Shown: positions 1-10,229 of the stretch, piece after piece
How the letters are laid out: every line of letters starts with the position of its first letter
How positions within the stretch are numbered: position 1 is the stretch's first letter
Source: Fonsecaea monophora
Taxonomy: Eukaryota; Ascomycota; Eurotiomycetes; Chaetothyriales; Herpotrichiellaceae
Direction: 5' to 3'
DNA length: 64,000 nucleotides
NCBI RefSeq assembly: GCF_001642475.1
Contig: NW_019173940.1
Coordinates: 62,001-126,000, forward strand
Translations under genes and position numbers: made by a program
Notes under the pieces: generated by a model
The model's database searches: none
The model's input: only the letters and a program-made list of their open reading frames with translations
What the model was told of the DNA's origin: nothing

Positions 1-502
1 CGTGAGCGAGGTGTTCAAGCAGCTCAGCTGCCACGGCCTCAATCCTCACAATCCTTGATACCGTGGGCACAAATTGTCTATGCCACTTGAAAGGATGGAT
101 GATCTCAGGGGACAGCCCGTCATCCATCATGATCGCGTGTGTTCCTTCAAAGCATTTCTTGATCAGGCCAGGATAGTCCCTGCGCACCCACTCATATCGG
201 GCAGCCTTGACGTCCTGCAGTGTTTCCGGGCACTGATAGAACTCGGCCAAGTGTTTGACTGCGCGCATGTGGGCAAGGCTAGTGTGGACATGATCCGTCA
301 GAGCATGCCCCTGTGCTTCTGAAGTGATGCTCTCAAAAGGGTATTCCGCGCTGCCATAGACATGTTCTTCGGTGAGCATGTTGTGGGCATGGTTGTCAAT
401 GACGGGGAACGATTGAACAATCTGTTGGAGGTCCTCGATGCCTGCATTTTCAAGGTCACGTATTCGGTGGAGGGTAGGATAGAGCTCTGGTTGAGGGGCC
501 AT
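1..502 (-). CDS. FluG-like amidohydrolase / glutamine-synthetase fusion, N-terminal part (cut by window edge)
   Basis: The reading frame starts at an ATG at 502 and is open to the left edge, giving 167 residues and no stop. Residues 34-40 read VIDNHAH, the metal-binding entry motif of the amidohydrolase half of fungal FluG proteins and of plant nodulin/glutamine-synthetase fusions. Later segments (TDHVHTSLAHMRAVKHLAEF; YPGLIKKCFEGTHAIMMDDG) fit the same family, which in full is about 850-900 residues with a C-terminal glutamine-synthetase-like domain. In Aspergillus, FluG is needed for a diffusible signal that starts conidiation; several paralogues exist, so this copy need not have that role. 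The C-terminal half lies outside the window, so the fusion is inferred from the N-terminus alone. No intron is seen in this stretch. It is divergent from the gene at 1550. Confidence 0.8.
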   Translation of the reverse strand, partial: MAPQPELYPTLHRIRDLENAGIEDLQQIVQSFPVIDNHAHNMLTEEHVYGSAEYPFESITSEAQGHALTDHVHTSLAHMRAVKHLAEFYQCPETLQDVKAARYEWVRRDYPGLIKKCFEGTHAIMMDDGLSPEIIHPFKWHRQFVPTVSRIVRIEAVAAELLEHLAH

Positions 503-1549
503 GGCTGATAAGGTGGTGGTAGGTAAACAGAGTGATTTGGAGGCAGCACCAGTGGCCGATGGGCTCAAGATATGAGAAAGTCTGGACAGATTAGAACACT
601 ACTGGATCCCGAAGAGGCATGTAACTGACCTAGGGAAACACCAGTATAGGTAGGAGAGACTGTTCAACTGATAGGAAACCTGCCACAGGTGCTCAACTCC
701 GATAGAGCCAGCCTGGTTAGACTTTCAATGGCAGCCGATATACGTGCGTGGTGCACGCGTGGCGCGTCTGCCCTTTTGAGCTCAGGGCACTCTTGACTTC
801 TCACGTCAGATATCACAAATGAGCGTTCTCGCGTAATCAAGGAGAGCAGGACGACAGTGAGAAGCTTCTCAGCGACAATACGACTGAGGCAGAGTTGAGC
901 TGGAATACACTCACTGAGAAATGCTTGACCTTGACCGTTTGGGGATCCTTGGAGCCTCGAGACCGCGCCTCCTTTTTTCCCCTTCGACCATGTCCATCAC
1001 TCGCCCGCCAACCCACCCCACCACGAACCGACCACCTAAAGACCCATCCTGAACCCCAAGCTGGCGACTCGGAGCTTTGCCGTAAGAAGGCTGCCGTCTC
1101 TCTCCTGCCTAAACGAGATGTTAACCTTGCAGATCAACTGTCAAGCGCCATTGGGGAGTTGACGGGGTCGGCCTCTGTGGCCTCCCCAAAGGGTCAGTGA
1201 GTGGAGGGCCTGAACCCCGAAGCAGCTCACTCACCACTCAAATCTCCTAGTCACAGTGGTGAATCCATCCCTGACGGTTCGGTCCGCACATGGTGAGGGC
1301 ACCCAAGTTTGCTACCCAGAGAACAGAAGGGGTGCCGAGACGCCTATTTGGCCCTATTGGAAACGAGATAATACTAACTGTGGGTTTGCGCCAGTCGTAA
1401 CACCTCCTTCATGACGTCCGTCGCTTTGTACCAGCAAACATGGCCTGTCAGTTTCACACCTGCGTCGGCGGCACCGAGTATTGCACGGAAGATTCAGGAC
1501 GATCTTACCATTCGGCGCGGGATGGGAAGCCATCAAGAAAACCACTCCA
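503..1549. other. Divergent intergenic region, no gene seen
   Basis: About 1 kb between the start codons of the FluG-like gene (-) and the AP-endonuclease-like gene (+), so it must hold both promoters. The only open frame of note (895-1200, +) has no family resemblance and non-coding composition. No RNA gene or repeat is evident. Confidence 0.6.
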
Positions 1550-2650
1550 ATGACCATGTCGGCCACTGCGAAGAGATCCCTCTGTAGCGCCAGCAGATCC
1601 ATCAGTCCGCCAGCGTTGAGAAGGAAAGTTTCACACGTAACTGAGGAAGACACACACGTGGCCTGCACATGGCCTGCACACCCAGACCACGTTCGAATTT
1701 TCAGTTGGAATGTCAATGGCGTCGGTCCATTACTGCAGAAAACCTTGTCTTTCGGCGGTTCGTCTCTGTCGCCGCTCCGATCGTTCTTGAAACGCCACCA
1801 GTGGCCTCAAGTGCTTTGTTTGCAAGAAGTCAAGGTCAGCTCCAGAGACGACGCGACCCAAAGACAGCTGCAACAAGCTGCCAATCACGGTCACGCGGGC
1901 GGAGAACCCACGTACACGGCTCATTTTTCTCTTCCGAGAGATAAGTACAATGCTACTGGGTTTGGAGGCAGAGTTCATGGTGTTGCCTCTTTTCTGAGAG
2001 ACGACTTCGCCTCGAGCGTTCGTGTCACCCGGCGGCCAGACTGGGACCTTGAAGGTCGGGTTTTGATACACGAACACGAGGTCGGTCTAGTCATCATCAA
2101 CGGCTACTGGGTCAACGGGACATCTAATCCCTACCGAGATCCTACAACTGGTCAGATCTCCGGTACCCGACATGACCACAAGTTGCGTTTTCATCGGCAC
2201 ATGTTGGAAGTTGTTCTGCAGTACGAAGCAGCTAACCGCCATGTCATTTTGATCGGAGACATGAACATTGCTAGGTCCCGAATTGACGGCCACCCTAATC
2301 TACGAACGTCCCCGCCGCAGCATGTCAAGAATCGGGCTGACTTCAATTCCAAGTTTTTCGACGAACCCAATGGCATGCGTGGAACCGATGTATTCAGGCA
2401 TTTTCATGGTAACACCAAGAAGTTTACGTATCACCCTCGTGGAAGCGCGTGGGGTGCGAGCTGTGATCGAGTAGACTTGATCATCACCAGCCACGCCTTG
2501 GTGGACAAGCTGGATGCTGTCACCAACACTGATATTCTGGATTCTGCATCAGAACGTGGGCATAGCGACCATGTCCCGCTTTGGATCTCCATTGATCTAG
2601 CAAGACTCGCTGAGAAAACCCAAGTCGCTGTGGACGGTCCATGCGGCTGA
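1550..2650 (+). CDS. Exonuclease III / AP-endonuclease-like protein (EEP family)
   Basis: A 366-residue protein of the endonuclease/exonuclease/phosphatase superfamily. The family motifs appear in order: WNVNG at 53-57 (catalytic Asn), LQE at 91-93 (metal-binding Glu93), GDMN at 236-239, CDRVD at 305-309 and SDHVP at 339-343 (catalytic Asp-His). This layout is that of exonuclease III/class II AP endonucleases, which cut the DNA backbone 5' of abasic sites in base-excision repair. The first in-frame ATG is 1550; another ATG lies two codons on. The first 45 residues are basic and Ser/Arg-rich and could act as a mitochondrial or nuclear targeting segment (inference). It lacks the C-terminal zinc finger of Apn2, so it is nearer to the short ExoIII type. 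Single exon, TGA stop. Confidence 0.85.
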   Translation: MTMSATAKRSLCSASRSISPPALRRKVSHVTEEDTHVACTWPAHPDHVRIFSWNVNGVGPLLQKTLSFGGSSLSPLRSFLKRHQWPQVLCLQEVKVSSRDDATQRQLQQAANHGHAGGEPTYTAHFSLPRDKYNATGFGGRVHGVASFLRDDFASSVRVTRRPDWDLEGRVLIHEHEVGLVIINGYWVNGTSNPYRDPTTGQISGTRHDHKLRFHRHMLEVVLQYEAANRHVILIGDMNIARSRIDGHPNLRTSPPQHVKNRADFNSKFFDEPNGMRGTDVFRHFHGNTKKFTYHPRGSAWGASCDRVDLIITSHALVDKLDAVTNTDILDSASERGHSDHVPLWISIDLARLAEKTQVAVDGPCG

Positions 2651-2884
2651 ATCGTTGTTTATCTCACTGACTGCCTCTGCGGCAACAAACAGTGCAAACC
2701 CCGCGGTACGGAGAAAGGATAATCCGACACATTCCCCCTCCTCCCTTGCATGACCCTTTCAACCTTCCAACTTCCGTCCAAACCCTCTCTAAAGATTCTA
2801 TTCACTCTTTGACCAAGATCCTTCCTCAAGTTGGATCTTGGCCATCAGATATCTGAGTCTCCCAAAACCCTGCCGTCACCAAAC

Positions 2885-4791
2885 ATGCTAGCACTCAAGT
2901 CCATGAGGCCCCCCTTTTCGAGCCCAGACTCACGGCACGCGACCAAAGCAAAGGTCCAACTCCCGTCAGAGGTTTTAGATGCGATTGCTGAGCAGCTCTA
3001 CGAGAGTGATTTTCGGCGATTGAGCTCGCTTTTGCCTTTTTCTCTCGTTTCACACCAATTCCGACGGTCAGCGTTGCCCTTCTTTTTCAGAACGGTGTCC
3101 CATATTGTCCGTGAGCACTTGGATGAACCGGAACATGGGCTTCTGCGCTACCTACTCAACAATCGCCATCTCCTTGGCAATGTTCGCACACTACACGTAA
3201 AACGGCCGCTAGGAATACCTCCATTTGGCCCTTTCGAAGACCCCGTTGTTGTTGGCAGTTGCGATCATCATTACATGGATCTCGAGACGATCCGTGAGAG
3301 CCTGCCTCTCATGCCTCGGCTCCGTCGCATCACGTATGTACTTTGGAGAGAATTTGATTTGTCCAAAAACGAGCAAACATGAATGCGGCGGCTTTGTCGC
3401 TTTGATTCGAACCTATGTAACTAATGTTGCCCAGGTTGGAATGCTCCGCAATTGCAGCATACCAAGTGCTTCAAATGCTGCCGAATGACCGCCAGTATGA
3501 AATTATCATGGACTACCTCCGCACGTGTTGGCCATGGGCAGACTTGATTCAAGCAGTCACTGCTCTGCTTCCTCTTGCTGCACGCCACCAGGTTGCAATA
3601 GGGGCGTTTCGTTCAGCTCCTTATGACCATTCTACACCTGATCAATCCATGTACGACGCAATTGCGAAAGCCACGGCAGTAGAGGTACACCATCACTGGC
3701 TAACTCGTCGGCCTAATGCTACTCGCTCGGAGAGGCCACATTTGAAAGAAGGTTCTTCGTGGACCGAATTGCGGCTGATGGTCTCGCTACCCCTACGTTT
3801 CACACCGCGGCCCTCGATACACAGTTTGGACCCATCAATGATACCGTGGGCGAATCTTCGGCGACTTGCCATCGAATGGACCTTTTACCCGTCCATGAAT
3901 GACTTCATCTATTCGTGTGCTCCTCGGCTCAGCCATCTTCAGGCCTTGCGCCTGGATGCATTTCGTAAGAGGCACTATCACGAAGCATGTAGCTACGTAT
4001 CAGATGGGGAGGACAACTCCCTAGGAAGACTTGCAGAGCACCCTTTCGCGATCGATTTCACAAATATGCCAGAACTGCAAGAGCTGGAAATCAATGGAAT
4101 ATGTAACCACATCCCTATCACGGATCTCGTGGGCCCGAATCTGCGCCGGCTCCGGCTGCATTGCGAGAATCCCAGGTTTTCGGTCTACGGCAAAGAGAGC
4201 CAGCGCAGCCACACTGACATCATCACGGCGGCGAATCTCGCACCAAATCTTGAGTGGCTGGAGTTGGATATAGGGAACATCGAGAATTTGTGGCATCCCA
4301 CCGCCATCCCTGGCGTGGATGTGGACGTCGAACAATATATGTTTCTGAATGCTCTCACTAAGTTTAGGCATTTGCGATTCCTCCGCCTATTCCCTCCATT
4401 CGCACCCATGACCTCTCAGCCTGCGGACCACCGGGTGCCACATGTTGTACCGGTCACGGATGATCAGGCTGTCCGCATCTTCGAGCAACTGCGCCGAGAG
4501 TGCCCCTCCTTACAAATACTGTCCATCGCTGCAGCTCCATCCTTCAGTGACGTTGACACGATGCATTGGGAAGTCACGCGACAAGGAGATCAAACTGTCC
4601 TGACGACCGGCCACATGAACCGAAATTACAACCACTGTCAAACCTGGATTGGCCAGCGGAGGGTACGAAGCGAAATCAAACGCTTCAGCACGCCGCAGAC
4701 ATACCTGCCCGACTCTGGTGGCTGGATGCTCGAGCGAAATGATTTTCGTGTAAACCGTCCGTTTGCCTTCGCTGACGAGATCTACAGATGA
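2885..4791 (+). CDS. F-box-like protein with leucine-rich C-terminal region
   Basis: Two exons (2885-3333, 3435-4791) joined across a 101-bp intron (GTATGT donor, TAACTAAT branch site, CCAG acceptor) give 601 residues. Residues about 24-65 (VQLPSEVLDAIAEQL followed by LLPFSLVSHQFRRSALP) are a typical fungal F-box: a Leu-Pro entry, then the 'LVS..FR..ALP' helix. The rest holds irregular leucine-rich stretches (LRRLAIEW, LQALRLDAF, LRRLRLH, LRFLRLFPP) resembling the LRR-like C-termini of fungal F-box proteins. Such proteins bring substrates to SCF ubiquitin ligases through Skp1; the substrate cannot be told. The start is the first ATG in a frame that runs open further upstream. Fungi have many lineage-specific F-box genes, so a one-to-one orthologue should not be assumed. 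Confidence 0.75.
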
Positions 4792-5294
4792 TCGACGACT
4801 GCATCGCCACAGTCTGAGTCCTCTATCCCACACATAATGACATTTGCTTTCCAACCAGAATATTTCAGACCTTTCGGCTTGAGAGTTTCATGAAAGTACC
4901 CACGAGGATCACGTCTTGGCCAGTGGAAGCTGGAATGAACATCGTCTACTCTCGCTATTCTGCTGGCCACCCCGCGCGACGTATACACTTTACGTCTTGA
5001 TTGAGAACAGGCATTGGAATAGCAACTCAGTTTCTCCCAGACTAGCGGAGTGCAGGATTGTGCCTTGTCCCGGCAACGTCCATGCACTTACTCGCCAGAC
5101 AAGTCAGAGACCTAGTTATTGGTTTTACTAGTGACACCAGATTTGCGCGGCCATCTACCTGGCGACACTGTCAGTCAGGGCGGTTAGAAGATGTGTTCTT
5201 GCACACGGTGATTGTTCGCTTATTCTCTACCCAAGGCCTTCTATGCAAGACTGCGAGAAGGGATTCCTCAAATTGCGAGCAACAACGAAATCTA
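4792..5294. other. Convergent intergenic region
   Basis: About 500 bp between the stop codons of the F-box gene (+) and the LIM-type gene (-), so both 3' untranslated regions lie here. No credible ORF, RNA gene or repeat is seen. Confidence 0.6.
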
Positions 5295-6850
5295 TCAATC
5301 CCATGCCCCAGGCATTGCTCTGGACATTAGCCCAGTAGCTATGCAATCCTCACAGAAACGGCCAGTGTGGTCACGATGACCCTCATTATCTCGACTCTGT
5401 GCCCCTGACTCCTCGCGCCTCACCCACCAGTCAGACAAGTCCATACCACATCTCTCGCACGCACGATCCAGGATCGTCTTATCAGGGCTGACGCGGCGTT
5501 GGAGGATGACTTTCCCGGTCTTTGAACGTGATGTAAAGAAAGCCGAAAGCTCTTTGAAGATGGGAGATCTTGCAGGGGCAATATCTTGTGACGGCAGTGG
5601 CGTATGCATTTTTGTTGGACCACATGATCCAACAGGAGGGAGAAATGACTTGGTGGTCGAAGCCCTTCGGAAGGGATTTAGCGCTTTCGTGGTTGAGAAG
5701 CTGCGTCGGATACGACTCAAGGAGCCAGTTTGCAACCAACGGGGCTCATCTGATGGTGACGTGATTAAATGCTGGGAAGGCGATGTGCTTGACCCTGTTG
5801 AGGCTGAGAATTCGAGCCCCTGACTCTTCGAGGAGTCTACAGACAAATAGGTACCCGGACGAACCCATGAGGCAGTCACTGTCCCCACCGGCGGCGTGGA
5901 CGGCTGTTCCGCCAAGTCCAACGGAAGTTGGTGCGGAATGTTTGGACAAGATGACAGTTCAGCAGCCTTGGGAGATTGTGGAGGTGTGGCAAATGGTGTC
6001 GAAGATGCTGTGGACTGCTTCTCCCGTGGAGTCCGGTGCTGCTGTGGGCCTGACTGATATGGAGACATGAATTCTGCATGTCGTTTTGATGACTGAAGAA
6101 TCAACCATGGAGGATGCATTGTATGTTTTTGGTTTGCGGCCCCGAGTCTGTTGGCATCCGGATTCAACGGGTCCGTCAACGATAGTCTTGAGGAAGCTCC
6201 GTCCAACAAGCCCTTTGGATGTATGACTTTGCCTGGACGATTTCTCGGCGCTCTAACATGCTGCTCCAGCTTTGCAAGGGACTCTGGCAAGTCGACACAA
6301 CGGGAGCAGACTGGCGGCTCCTCGACAATCATGCCATGTTTGTGCGGCTCGCAATTGCAATCAAGATAGGGTGGGGGAAGCAGAGGAGACTGGCTGACCG
6401 TCAGCAGGTTCTGGCTATGGTGGTGAGCGTGTGCTCCCAGCTTTCAGCCAACCATACTGCGCAAATGAGGCAAGAAAAGCAACTCCAATGCCACTAGCAC
6501 CATCCAAAATTGACAGCGTCAGTCTCTCTGAAAACTACCTCTCCGCAGCGCCAGCAGATGCTCATGTGGTATATCCATCGCCAACAGTCGGCGCACACGA
6601 TGCGGCCGTCCAGACCAAAAGTGTGAGGCAATGATTTTTGCTCGGTCCAGCAGACGGTACAGAGGAAGGGGTGGAACTCGGACGATGTGGGCTCAAGGTC
6701 TTTGCGCGGCGCGGGGGGCTTGGGCGGCGCGGGAAGTGGTGGGGGTGACGCGCTCGCGAGGGCGCCGGAGATGGATCGAAAGGACGATAGCGATATGTCG
6801 GGATTCGATAGGGACCTCGAAGGAGCGAACGTGTTCTGCGGGTATGCCAT
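5295..6850 (-). CDS. LIM-type zinc-finger protein gene interrupted by an in-frame TAG
   Basis: The frame opens at ATG 6850 and carries paired cysteines (CTVC, CADC) and then CWRC. At 6496-6494 the same frame reads TAG, after which it continues at once with WHWSCFSCLIC, up to a 68-bp intron (6390-6457, GTATGG...GCCAG). Exon 2 (6389-5295) supplies a final CSRC and a long Ser/Pro-rich tail ending in CERCGMDL and CEDC. With the TAG read as one residue, the segment matches the LIM consensus C-x2-C-x(16-23)-H-x2-C-x2-C, with exactly 18 residues between CWRC and the His. The full frame is 496 codons. The TAG is therefore a nonsense mutation in a conserved zinc site, a sequence error, or the mark of a decayed gene; no GT-AG intron removes it in frame with plausible length. 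LIM domains mediate protein-protein contacts; no specific role can be given. Confidence 0.65.
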
Positions 6851-7098
6851 GGAGTGAAAGACATGCGGTTGGAGTGAGAAGAGTAACTAACGAGTGGATG
6901 AACCGAAGGGAAGGAGAGACGAGGGTGAAGTTAAGTGAAGTGAAATGTCTTTTTCCATCTGTCGAAGTGCGGAAACGCAGGGGGAAAGGAAGTTGCTCTT
7001 TCCATTCTCCTACCTAAACTAGGCGAAACGACCGTCAACAACAACCAAGCGAGCAAGGCGGTCCCTCCCAACCAAAGACGATCGATGGAAAAGACTCT

Positions 7099-7757
7099 CT
7101 AGGCTTGTGCCCTCCAGAACCCGCTCGCCAACCAAGCCGCATAAGAACTCATGCCCACAACAAAGCCCAGCGTGCCAAAGTATCCGACCGGTCTGCCCCA
7201 GCCCATCGAGTCCTTGGCCCTCAACCCGAACTCGACATGGGCGATCCTGAAGAACAGCAGCGCAGCCAACGAGCCCGTCAGGGCCCATTTGTTACCACCG
7301 TTCAACTCGACAAAGGTCGCTACGAGGAGCGCAATGGGGACGTTCTCGACGAAGTTGGCGTGGCAGCGGGAGCTGATGAGGAGGCTGTGGCTGGGGTCGG
7401 GGCTGGTCGATGGCGTCGAAGTTGTTGTACTCGAGGATTGACTCTTGTTGGTTGTGGCGGTGGTGGTGGCGATGGTGGTGTTGGCGGCGGCATCGGTGCC
7501 TATCATGGTGTTGCACGACACCCGCACCAAGCTGACACGCAGGTTAAGGAGGGCGTAGTAGGCGGCGAATGCTAATGTTTCCCACCCAGTCAGCATTGCG
7601 GCTCAAAGAATGGATAAAGACGGGTCATCATACGTACCCGGAGCAAAGGTGGCTGTTACGGGGAGCATTTGAGGCACGAGATTTGCAGCGGCTATGTCGG
7701 CCGGTCAGGTCAGCTGAGATGGAAATCGAACAAGAGTCTTGGAATCTTACCAGACAT
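7099..7757 (-). CDS. MAPEG-family membrane protein
   Basis: Three exons (7757-7751, 7691-7638, 7571-7099), with introns of 59 and 66 bp (GTAAGA...CATAG; GTACGT...ATTAG), give 177 residues. Exon 1 encodes only ATG-TCT-G. The core motif HANFVENVPIALL (with the Arg-Cys before it) and the following helices (FVELNGGNKWALTGSLAALL; RPVGYFGTLGFVVGMSSYAA) are those of the MAPEG superfamily, which are small four-helix proteins of eicosanoid and glutathione metabolism, including microsomal glutathione S-transferases; the fungal YecN-like members are of unknown substrate. A Thr/Ser/Asn-rich stretch of about 35-40 residues is inserted between helix 1 and the HANFVE motif, where most members have a short loop. 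Stop is TAG. Confidence 0.85.
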
Positions 7758-8258
7758 GTCGAATCGACTACGACTGTTGTTGTGTTACGATGGGACTGGT
7801 TCAAAGGGGATGTTGCTTGGTGGGGGATGGGGAGACGAGATCTGATGAATACTTTGAGGGTGCTTCTTCAACAACTCAGGATGAACAGAACACACTCCTG
7901 CGTATTTATATTCGTCGTCCACCGAATCATTGCGAGCAGCTCCGTCCGCCGCATCGCACATCGTAGGGGCGTTGAAGAGCTCTGTACCTCTCTACATCGC
8001 TGAACCAAGTCACTCGTCGGTCCCCGTCGTGCCCGTGTAATATGCTAGCGCGAGGGGTTTTCCTCTACAGGTTCCCGATCGAGTTCAAGCGCAGTTGCCG
8101 CATTGGGCATGTGTATTTCTCAGATGGAGTTAATACGAGACCCGAAAGGGCCCAAAAGCCCAGGAACCAAGCCAGCAAAGCCCAGACCCAAGACCCAACT
8201 AAGCCCAAGCCCGGATCCCCAGGCGTGCTGGGCTAGGCTACGCCAGACCAGGCCAAGT

Positions 8259-8273
8259 CCCCCCCCCCCCCCC
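8259..8273. repeat. Poly-C run (15 bp)
   Basis: An uninterrupted run of 15 cytosines followed by a T-rich tract, in non-coding sequence. Such runs are prone to length errors in sequencing. Confidence 0.95.
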
Positions 8274-8561
8274 TCTTTTCCGTGAAAGAGTTGATCCGCA
8301 CCAATTTGATTTGGAACCGAATTGATTATTTGGAAGAAAAGCTGAGGGCTGGTTGGTGGTGATGAGGTGCGAGGAATACGAAAACGAGGGGTTTCCGGAA
8401 CTCTGTACGTACGTATTACGTGCGTACGTCCGTCCGTCGCTCGCAAATACGCTATACATACATACACCTGCCATATATCGAGGCTTTGTGACTTCCGGAT
8501 TCTGATTCACTCGCATTCGTAGCCGTGCGAGCACGAGCACGAGCGCACTTTTGGATAGGCC

Positions 8562-8591
8562 GGGATGGCCTGAGCTGGGATGGCCTGAGCT
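8562..8591. repeat. 15-bp perfect tandem duplication
   Basis: The unit gggatggcctgagct occurs twice in direct succession and is followed by a partial third copy (gggcaggg). It is non-coding as far as can be seen. Confidence 0.9.
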
Positions 8592-9326
8592 GGGCAGGGC
8601 TGAAGTCGTGTAACCCCAAATCTCGCCTGCCGGTCCGTACTCGGTACCTACGCACGCATATACGCAGAGAGTGAGACTATATGGGTGTGTGAGGGGGAGA
8701 TGGAGAGGGAGGGGGAAAGGGAGAGGAAAGGAGGCCGGGGGTGTTGTTGTTGCGTAGTATACTCTTCGAGGAATTACACAAGTCAAAAGAACCCGAATAC
8801 AAGACGCATGAGGCAGAGTTAACTGGCAGTAAGTATATACTCCAACACCAGTCCACTCCAACTTGTCAATTTTCCTCAGCCATGCGAGTTATGAAGGTGG
8901 ACACTTAAAGAGCTAGTTAGTCTAGCCATATGTCGCCCGCAGGTCCAAAACACAATTATGAGCGAACAGTGAAACCATTGTTCCTTTTTTTTTTCTGGAG
9001 AATAACCCGATGTTTTTCAAATATATCAAAAAAAAATGCTAACTATCTAATGCCCAGAGGATGCTATTGCCACTATTGCTCTGTAAAAACCCGCCGGCCG
9101 CTATGCTTCAAAAAAAGGATTGACAACCCACCAACACTACCCGCTGATTAGATACCTAAAGGGAGAACACCCCCGTATCTTTTCTTTTCCCTATGCCATG
9201 CCATGCTATGCCATCACAACATGATCATCATCGTCATCATCCCTTTGTCTCTTTTTCGGGTTCCGCCCACTTGTCGTTCCGTTTGGGGGAAAAAAGGGGT
9301 GAGGAGAAAAAGAAAGTACGATCCGC

Positions 9327-10229
9327 TTAGTACTTGATGTGGCAGCGGATCAGGCACTCCTCGACACCGAGGGCCAAGGGGGGAGGGATGTTGGCCTTGA
9401 ACTGGGCAAAGTTGTTGGCGTCGATCTGCTTGGGGAAGCCGAGCGAGGCGTCGACAATGTCCGGGTTGGTGTTGATGATGTAGTTCTGGGCGATGGAGCT
9501 GGCACCGGGGTCCTCGGAGTTGAGGCCGGCGATGGCCACGGCCGGGTAGCAGTCGTTGTTCTGTTGCCAGTGGATCGAGCCCATGGGGAAGACGGTGCCC
9601 TGGAACTGGGTCAGCGACGTGGTGAACTCGGTCGCCAGGCCGTTCTCGAGCACGAAGCCCGTGGTGAAGTTGCTGTCGGTGGCCACGGTGAAGAACTCGG
9701 TGGCGTCAGGGTGGATGTGGGGGGTGTTGAGACCGCAGGGGTTGAAGAAGATGCCCGCGGCCGAGATGCCCAGGCCCGTCAGGACGGGGAAGTTGGCCCG
9801 GTTGGCCAAGTCGACCTGGCCACCCTTGCCGGGTGTGACGCCGGGGTTGGCGGCCGGGTTGAAGTCGAACTTGAGCGCAATGTTGCCGTCCTGGATCTCG
9901 GACTGGATCTCCTTGAAGCGAGCCACGCGGGAGTCCTCAGTGAGGAGCTTGGCGATGGTGCCCGCGGTCGGGACTGGGTTGGGGCTGGCGGTCGGGTTGC
10001 CGTAGCTGGTGCTGTACGAGCCCTCGCCCCAGTTGCCACCGGCCGAGTACTTGTTGTCGGCGCTGGAGTAGCTAGACGCGCTGGAGTAGCTGCTGGTTGG
10101 CGCAGCGCTGTAGTAGCTGGTGGTCATCGAGTAGTCTCCACTGCCGGAGTAAGCAGCAGAGCTGGCTCCCATGGGAGTAGCGGTGGCGGCGGCCGCAAAA
10201 GCAGCAACGAGAAGCGACTTAGAATGCAT
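9327..10229 (-). CDS. Secreted germin/spherulin-type cupin
   Basis: A single-exon gene for 300 residues. The N-terminus has a signal peptide (LLVAAFAAAATATP) followed by a Ser/Tyr/Gly-rich linker to about residue 85. The cupin domain follows: motif 1 has metal ligands His171, His173 and Glu178 in TPHIHPDATEF, and motif 2 has His220 in FPMGSIHWQQ. Cys165 and Cys227 could pair. This matches germin-like/spherulin-1A proteins, extracellular and often manganese-binding; some germins have oxalate oxidase or superoxide dismutase activity, but fungal members mostly have no proven activity. The gene has strongly G/C-ending codons, which also leaves the opposite strand open across its length. The leader just upstream of the ATG is A-rich. 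Stop is TAA. Confidence 0.88.
   Translation of the reverse strand: MHSKSLLVAAFAAAATATPMGASSAAYSGSGDYSMTTSYYSAAPTSSYSSASSYSSADNKYSAGGNWGEGSYSTSYGNPTASPNPVPTAGTIAKLLTEDSRVARFKEIQSEIQDGNIALKFDFNPAANPGVTPGKGGQVDLANRANFPVLTGLGISAAGIFFNPCGLNTPHIHPDATEFFTVATDSNFTTGFVLENGLATEFTTSLTQFQGTVFPMGSIHWQQNNDCYPAVAIAGLNSEDPGASSIAQNYIINTNPDIVDASLGFPKQIDANNFAQFKANIPPPLALGVEECLIRCHIKY

Larger units (their letters stand above)
7758..9326. other. Long intergenic region with simple repeats
   Basis: About 1.6 kb between the MAPEG start (-) and the cupin stop (-). It holds a degenerate 'gcccaa' array (8145-8245), a run of 15 C (8259-8273), alternating acgt tracts (8404-8435), a perfect 15-bp tandem duplication (8562-8591) and purine-rich runs (8690-8735). 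The part at 8970-9140 is A/T-rich with A and T runs. The longer ORFs are low-complexity and I do not support any as a gene. Confidence 0.55.

Noticed and set aside
74..322. Plus-strand open frame at the left edge
   Set aside because: It lies opposite the FluG-like coding sequence, which has clear family motifs.
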